64,000 bases of DNA from Neoroseomonas terrae (GTDB lineage: Bacteria; Pseudomonadota; Alphaproteobacteria; Acetobacterales; Acetobacteraceae), in contig NZ_JAAEDI010000031.1 in NCBI RefSeq assembly GCF_018129025.1, forward strand, positions 1 through 64,000. The letters run 5' to 3'. Within the stretch, counting starts at the first letter, position 1. Every line of letters starts with the position of its first letter. A program made the translations under genes and the position numbers. Below, piece by piece: positions 60,894-64,000 of the stretch. A model generated the notes under the pieces. The model did no database searches, was not told where the DNA came from, and saw only the letters and a program-made list of their open reading frames with translations.

Positions 60894-61868
60894 TTACTCC
60901 ACCCGCGCGCCCGACAGCCGCACCGCTTCCTGCCAGGCCGGCCGGTCGCGATCGGCGCGCTCGGTCATCTGTTCGGGCGTGCTCCACTCGGCGAGGGCAC
61001 CGACGCGCAGGAAGCGTTCCTTCACCTCCTCCCGCGAGGCGATCTGCCGCAGCGCGCCGTTGGTGCGGTCGATCACCGCGCGCGGCGTGCCGGTCGGGAA
61101 GACGAAGCCCTGCCACGACGTCAGCACGAAGTTCGGCAGCCCGGCCTGTTCCATGGTCGGGATGTCCGGCAGGGTCGGCCAGCGCGCAGGCGTCGTGACG
61201 CCGAAGGCGCGCATCTGCCCACCGGTGATGACCGGCACGTAGGACGCCAGGTTGTCCAACGCGAAATCCACGTCGCCCGACAGCATGGCGGGAATGGTCT
61301 GCGCCGCGCCGCGGAACGGCACATGCGTCCCCTCGATGCCGGTGCGCGCGCAGAACAGCGCGCCCGACAGGTGGGGCGTGGTGCCGACGCCCGGCGAGCC
61401 ATAGGTGATCCCGCCGCGCTTCGCCTTCGCCCAGGTGATGAACTCCTGGAGGGTGCGCGCCGGGTTCTTCTCGGCGGCGACGACCGCGACGTTCGGCAGG
61501 TCCCACGCGACGCCGACCGGCGCGAGATCCTTCACCGGATCATAGGCAAGCCGGGCATACAGGGTCGGGTTGATGCAGAGATGGCCGACCGAGGCGATGC
61601 CCATGGTGTAGCCGTCCGGTGTCGCCTTCGCGACGGCGTCGAGGCCGATGTTGCCGCCGGCGCCGGCGCGGTTCTCCACCACGAAGGGCTGGCCGAGGAT
61701 GGGCGACAGCGCCTCCGCATAGAGCCGTACGAGCACGTCGGTGGACCCGCCGGGCGGCCAGGGCACGATCACGCGGACGGGACGGTCGGGCCAAGCGCCC
61801 TGGGCGTGGACGGCGGGCGCTGCGAGCAGGCCCGCACCGCCGGCGAGGAGGATGCGGCGAGTGGTCAT
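60894..61868 (-). CDS. Bug/TctC-family binding protein
   Basis: A periplasmic receptor of 324 residues. The start MTTRRILLAGGAGLLAAPAVHAQ is a signal peptide with Arg-Arg, preceded by GGGAGAAACC. It is followed by RPVRVIVPWPPGGSTDVLVRLY, LAYDPVKDLAPVGVAW, ITYGSPGVGTTPHLSG and VPFRGAAQTIPAMLSG. An orphan receptor without permease genes; its 3' end abuts hairpin element H. Confidence 0.9.
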   Translation of the reverse strand: MTTRRILLAGGAGLLAAPAVHAQGAWPDRPVRVIVPWPPGGSTDVLVRLYAEALSPILGQPFVVENRAGAGGNIGLDAVAKATPDGYTMGIASVGHLCINPTLYARLAYDPVKDLAPVGVAWDLPNVAVVAAEKNPARTLQEFITWAKAKRGGITYGSPGVGTTPHLSGALFCARTGIEGTHVPFRGAAQTIPAMLSGDVDFALDNLASYVPVITGGQMRAFGVTTPARWPTLPDIPTMEQAGLPNFVLTSWQGFVFPTGTPRAVIDRTNGALRQIASREEVKERFLRVGALAEWSTPEQMTERADRDRPAWQEAVRLSGARVE

Positions 61869-62056
61869 GGATTGGTTTCTCCCGGATGTGTTGGAATCGG
61901 GATATCGCGCATTCGCGATCAAGGCCAGATGAACCGTCGAGCACGGATTCCTCAGGGAAACACGCCCGAAGGCGCGTTTCCGTGCAGGTTACCGGTCCGC
62001 CCCTAGGTCAGTATCCTGGAACGCGCGGTCAGGTGCCGGACTGTCCAGACGGACTC

Positions 62057-62563
62057 TCAGCGATCCCGCTTCGCCTGCGCGTTCTTCACGAACTGGGAGA
62101 CGCGCCCGATCTCGCGCGGATCGGTGCGCACGGTCCGTTTGCGGCTCGGCTTCGCGTGCATCCCGGAACCCGCCGTGTCGCCGCCAGCCGGATGCGGGGC
62201 GGCAGCGGCGCGCTTGCGTTCCAGAACCTCATGCAGCGCGGCGGCGTGCCAGGCGCGGCGGGCCCGCCCGTGCAGAGCGTCCAGCCGGTGGTTCACTCGC
62301 TTCAGGGCGGCGGCGTAGACCTGCTTCCGGCGAGTCAGCGCGGCATCGTTGCCGGCGGCGGCACGCGCCTCCCCCTTGCCGCGGCCGGCGCGGCGGTTCG
62401 CGTGCACCATGCCGCGCAGCCGGTCCCGCTGTTCGCGCAGCGCACGGGCCAGGGCGAGCACCTCCTCCGCCGGCAGGTCTCCCAGAGCGGGATAGTGGCT
62501 CGGCGCGACAGCAGCGAAGTCGTCGCCGAGAAGGCGGCGCTCGGCGGCAATGCTGGTGGCCAT
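62057..62563 (-). CDS. Hypothetical basic helical protein
   Basis: 168 residues. The first part reads ATSIAAERRLLGDDFAAVAPSHYPAL, then ALREQRDRLRGMVHANRRAGRGKGEARAA, and TRRKQVYAAALKRVNHRLDALH. It is strongly basic and helical and ends in a Lys/Arg-rich tail, so nucleic-acid association is possible. Similar uncharacterised proteins occur in other alphaproteobacteria (recall). A strong ribosome site (GGAGGAGAACC) precedes the ATG. The 213-base spacer to the Nudix gene shows no other feature. Confidence 0.65.
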   Translation of the reverse strand: MATSIAAERRLLGDDFAAVAPSHYPALGDLPAEEVLALARALREQRDRLRGMVHANRRAGRGKGEARAAAGNDAALTRRKQVYAAALKRVNHRLDALHGRARRAWHAAALHEVLERKRAAAAPHPAGGDTAGSGMHAKPSRKRTVRTDPREIGRVSQFVKNAQAKRDR

Positions 62564-62776
62564 GGTGGTTCTCCTCCGTTTCCTCGAGACGAGAGTACCG
62601 GGCCGGATGTGCGTGGCGAAAGGCCTTGAAATCCCGTTTCAGGGCGCGCAGCACGGGCGAGGGACGTTGCACTGCCGGGGCCTTCCGTCTGCAACCGGCG
62701 GCCAAGCTGCCCTCGCGACGGCAAGCACCGATCAGGAGCGCCGCTGGATTTCCGAATTGCAGCGATCAGGCAACCG

Positions 62777-63427
62777 TCACGGCCCGCGGAGGACGCCCGA
62801 TAGCGTGACCAGCATCGAGGCAGTCGCACCCCAGATGTAGTGGCGCTCGTGCGGCCAGACCCAGAACTCCCGCATGCGGCCGCGGAATTCCTGCTGGCGG
62901 CGTTCGGGCGCGGCCGGGTCGAGCAATTGGGACAGCCTGTACTCGAACGCCTCCGCGACCTCTGCCGGGTCCTCCTGCAGCGCGAAGGGCGGCCGCAGCA
63001 ACGCCACGACCGGGGTAACGAGGTAGCCCGTGCCGGTCATCAGCGTCGGCAGCCGGCCGATGATCTCTGGAACCGAAGGGTCGAGGCCAACCTCCTCCTG
63101 CGCCTCGCGCAGGGCCGCCTCCTCCGGCGTCTCGCCGGGCTCGATACGGCCGCCGGGAAAGGCCACCTGGCCGGCATGGGCGGTCAGCCTGGCAGAGCGC
63201 AGCGTCAGCAGCACGGTCGGATCGTCGCGCAGGACGATCGGCACCAGCACGGCGGCTTCTATCGAACGCCCCCCCGCACGTGCGGCGCGTTCCAGGTCGT
63301 CCTCAGGCTCCGGCCGATCGCGGGGTATGGTGTCCGGGTCGGCAAGTCGCGCCCGCAGCAGCGCCGCGTCGAGCCGCAATGGGGGCGGGCCCGCCTCCGT
63401 GACGTCGCCGCCGCCGTCGAAGCCCAT
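62777..63427 (-). CDS. Nudix hydrolase, probable CoA pyrophosphatase
   Basis: 216 residues. Nudix box GRIEPGETPEEAALREAQEEVGL (about residues 93-115, pattern Gx5Ex7REUxEExGU) preceded by LTLRSARLTAHAGQVAFPGG, the extended motif characteristic of CoA/peroxisomal NUDT7-type pyrophosphatases that split coenzyme A to phosphopantetheine and 3',5'-ADP. It follows the DUF1285 gene directly (1 base after it), a common alphaproteobacterial pair that usually continues to the tRNA CCA-adding enzyme gene; that gene is absent here. Confidence 0.88.
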   Translation of the reverse strand: MGFDGGGDVTEAGPPPLRLDAALLRARLADPDTIPRDRPEPEDDLERAARAGGRSIEAAVLVPIVLRDDPTVLLTLRSARLTAHAGQVAFPGGRIEPGETPEEAALREAQEEVGLDPSVPEIIGRLPTLMTGTGYLVTPVVALLRPPFALQEDPAEVAEAFEYRLSQLLDPAAPERRQQEFRGRMREFWVWPHERHYIWGATASMLVTLSGVLRGP

Positions 63428-63994
63428 TCAATCCGCTGCCATGTCGACGGCTGGCACCTCGTCGATCGGGAAGAAGGTCCCTTCGCTCCAGACGCCCAGC
63501 ACTTCCCGCCCGTCCACCGTCTCCTGCTCGGCGAGCGCGACCAGTTCGTAGAACACGGCGCGGCTGATCCGTGCCTCGAGCCCGGGCCGCACGGTGATGT
63601 AGGGGCGCGGTTCGCGCGTCCGCGGGCAGAGCTGCACGCGGATGGGGTGCCCCGCATCGGCGGTCACCATTTCATCCAGGTTGGTGCGGAAGGTCAGGCA
63701 TTGCTGCGGCTCGCCGCCGCCGCAGTCGCAATCGCGCCAGAACAGCTCGACGGCGACGAAGGGGGCGTCCTCAACCTCGATCCGCCCGCGTTCCGCCGGT
63801 GTTTCGAGCCAATAGGCACCATCGTCCCCGCGCTTCAACACCGAGGCGAACAGGCAGACCAGCGGCTTCCGCTGGATCGCGCTGTCCTTGTAGTACCAGG
63901 TGCCGTCGCGCCCGATGCGGATCGCGTAGGCGCCGCATTCCTGCCGCGCGCGTGCCAGCACCGTGCCGGCGGGCGGCAGGCCGCCCGATGGCAC
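63428..63994 (-). CDS. DUF1285 family protein, start uncertain at window edge
   Basis: 188 residues from GTG 63994, but the frame stays open to the right edge, so a few more residues may precede it. The DUF1285 pattern is clear: YAIRIGRDGTWYYKDSAIQRKPLVCLFASVLKR, YWLETPAERGRIEVEDAPFVAVEL and FRTNLDEMVTADAGHPIRV, with RPYITVRPGLEARISRAVFYELVALA at the end. Function is unknown; the fold is a beta-rich two-domain barrel known from structural genomics. Short CDCGG and CLTF cysteines lie in the middle. Confidence 0.85.
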   Translation of the reverse strand: MPSGGLPPAGTVLARARQECGAYAIRIGRDGTWYYKDSAIQRKPLVCLFASVLKRGDDGAYWLETPAERGRIEVEDAPFVAVELFWRDCDCGGGEPQQCLTFRTNLDEMVTADAGHPIRVQLCPRTREPRPYITVRPGLEARISRAVFYELVALAEQETVDGREVLGVWSEGTFFPIDEVPAVDMAAD

Positions 63995-64000
63995 GCTTCC

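Noticed and set aside
1-64000. tRNA, rRNA, CRISPR arrays and insertion sequences
   Set aside because: No T-loop-like sequence in a gene gap, no regularly spaced repeats and no transposase-like frame was found on reading both strands.

Overview
The window is very GC-rich, densely coded chromosomal DNA. The evidence points to an alphaproteobacterium, most likely of the family Acetobacteraceae (Roseomonas-like). Support comes from typical alphaproteobacterial neighbourhoods (lysA next to a TIGR02302 gene; a TIGR02300 gene divergent from aroA-cmk; hisB-DUF2628-hisH; DUF1285 next to a Nudix CoA pyrophosphatase; dmeR-dmeF), from five scattered tripartite-tricarboxylate (Bug/TctC) binding-protein genes without their membrane partners, and from GC-biased codon use. 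The genus is inference. I see no rRNA, tRNA, CRISPR array, prophage or insertion sequence.

Layout. 1-5.4 kb: end of a probable NAD-glutamate dehydrogenase, a sugar-acid cassette (Bug receptor, mannonate dehydratase-like enzyme, divergent GntR regulator), an FKBP isomerase and lysA. 5.6-12.2 kb: a large TIGR02302 membrane protein, a DUF1835 protein and a two-gene unit encoding an EF-hand protein and an exported protein with five tandem repeats. 12.4-21.1 kb: class A penicillin-binding protein, a small histidine-kinase-like protein, ftsK, an unusual membrane/coiled-coil protein, a lipid kinase-like protein and a phosphoesterase. 21.2-26.4 kb: Bug receptor, mdoH glucosyltransferase, small membrane protein, RibD-like reductase, esterase. 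26.8-32.1 kb: cmk, aroA, TIGR02300, exported superoxide dismutase, P-loop ATPase, argG. 32.6-42 kb: exported protein, addA, the dmeRF nickel/cobalt efflux unit, a Bug/NIPSNAP/SnoaL-like set, a TetR-RidA pair and an NHL propeller. 42-54 kb: lipoprotein, HAD phosphatase, hemH, secB, Bug receptor, a glycosyltransferase with a large membrane protein, GNAT-hisH-DUF2628-hisB, PilZ and an AI-2E-family transporter. 54-64 kb: a probable general-stress cluster (DUF883, holin-like, a 55-residue protein, PRC-barrel), LolA, a C26 glutamine-amidotransferase-like hydrolase, a candidate small RNA, an FAH-family enzyme, xthA, lipoprotein, Bug receptor, Nudix and DUF1285.

The most striking non-coding signal is a family of eight composite hairpin elements. 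Seven are about 205-260 bp and one is a solo arm. They lie directly after stop codons, five of them between convergent genes. They are built from two arm types (here L and R) that share a GGAGGGGC-type outer hairpin followed by CCACCCC or a close variant. The inner hairpin of the L arm varies in sequence while keeping its pairing, which suggests selection on structure.

Other regulatory signals of note are three promoters of the form GCAAC-N16/17-CGTT (close to the alphaproteobacterial EcfG stress sigma factor pattern) in the stress cluster, a perfect palindrome overlapping the dmeR start codon, a tandem palindromic operator between tetR and ridA, and a candidate orphan small RNA at 58.4-58.5 kb with a good promoter and a strong intrinsic terminator.
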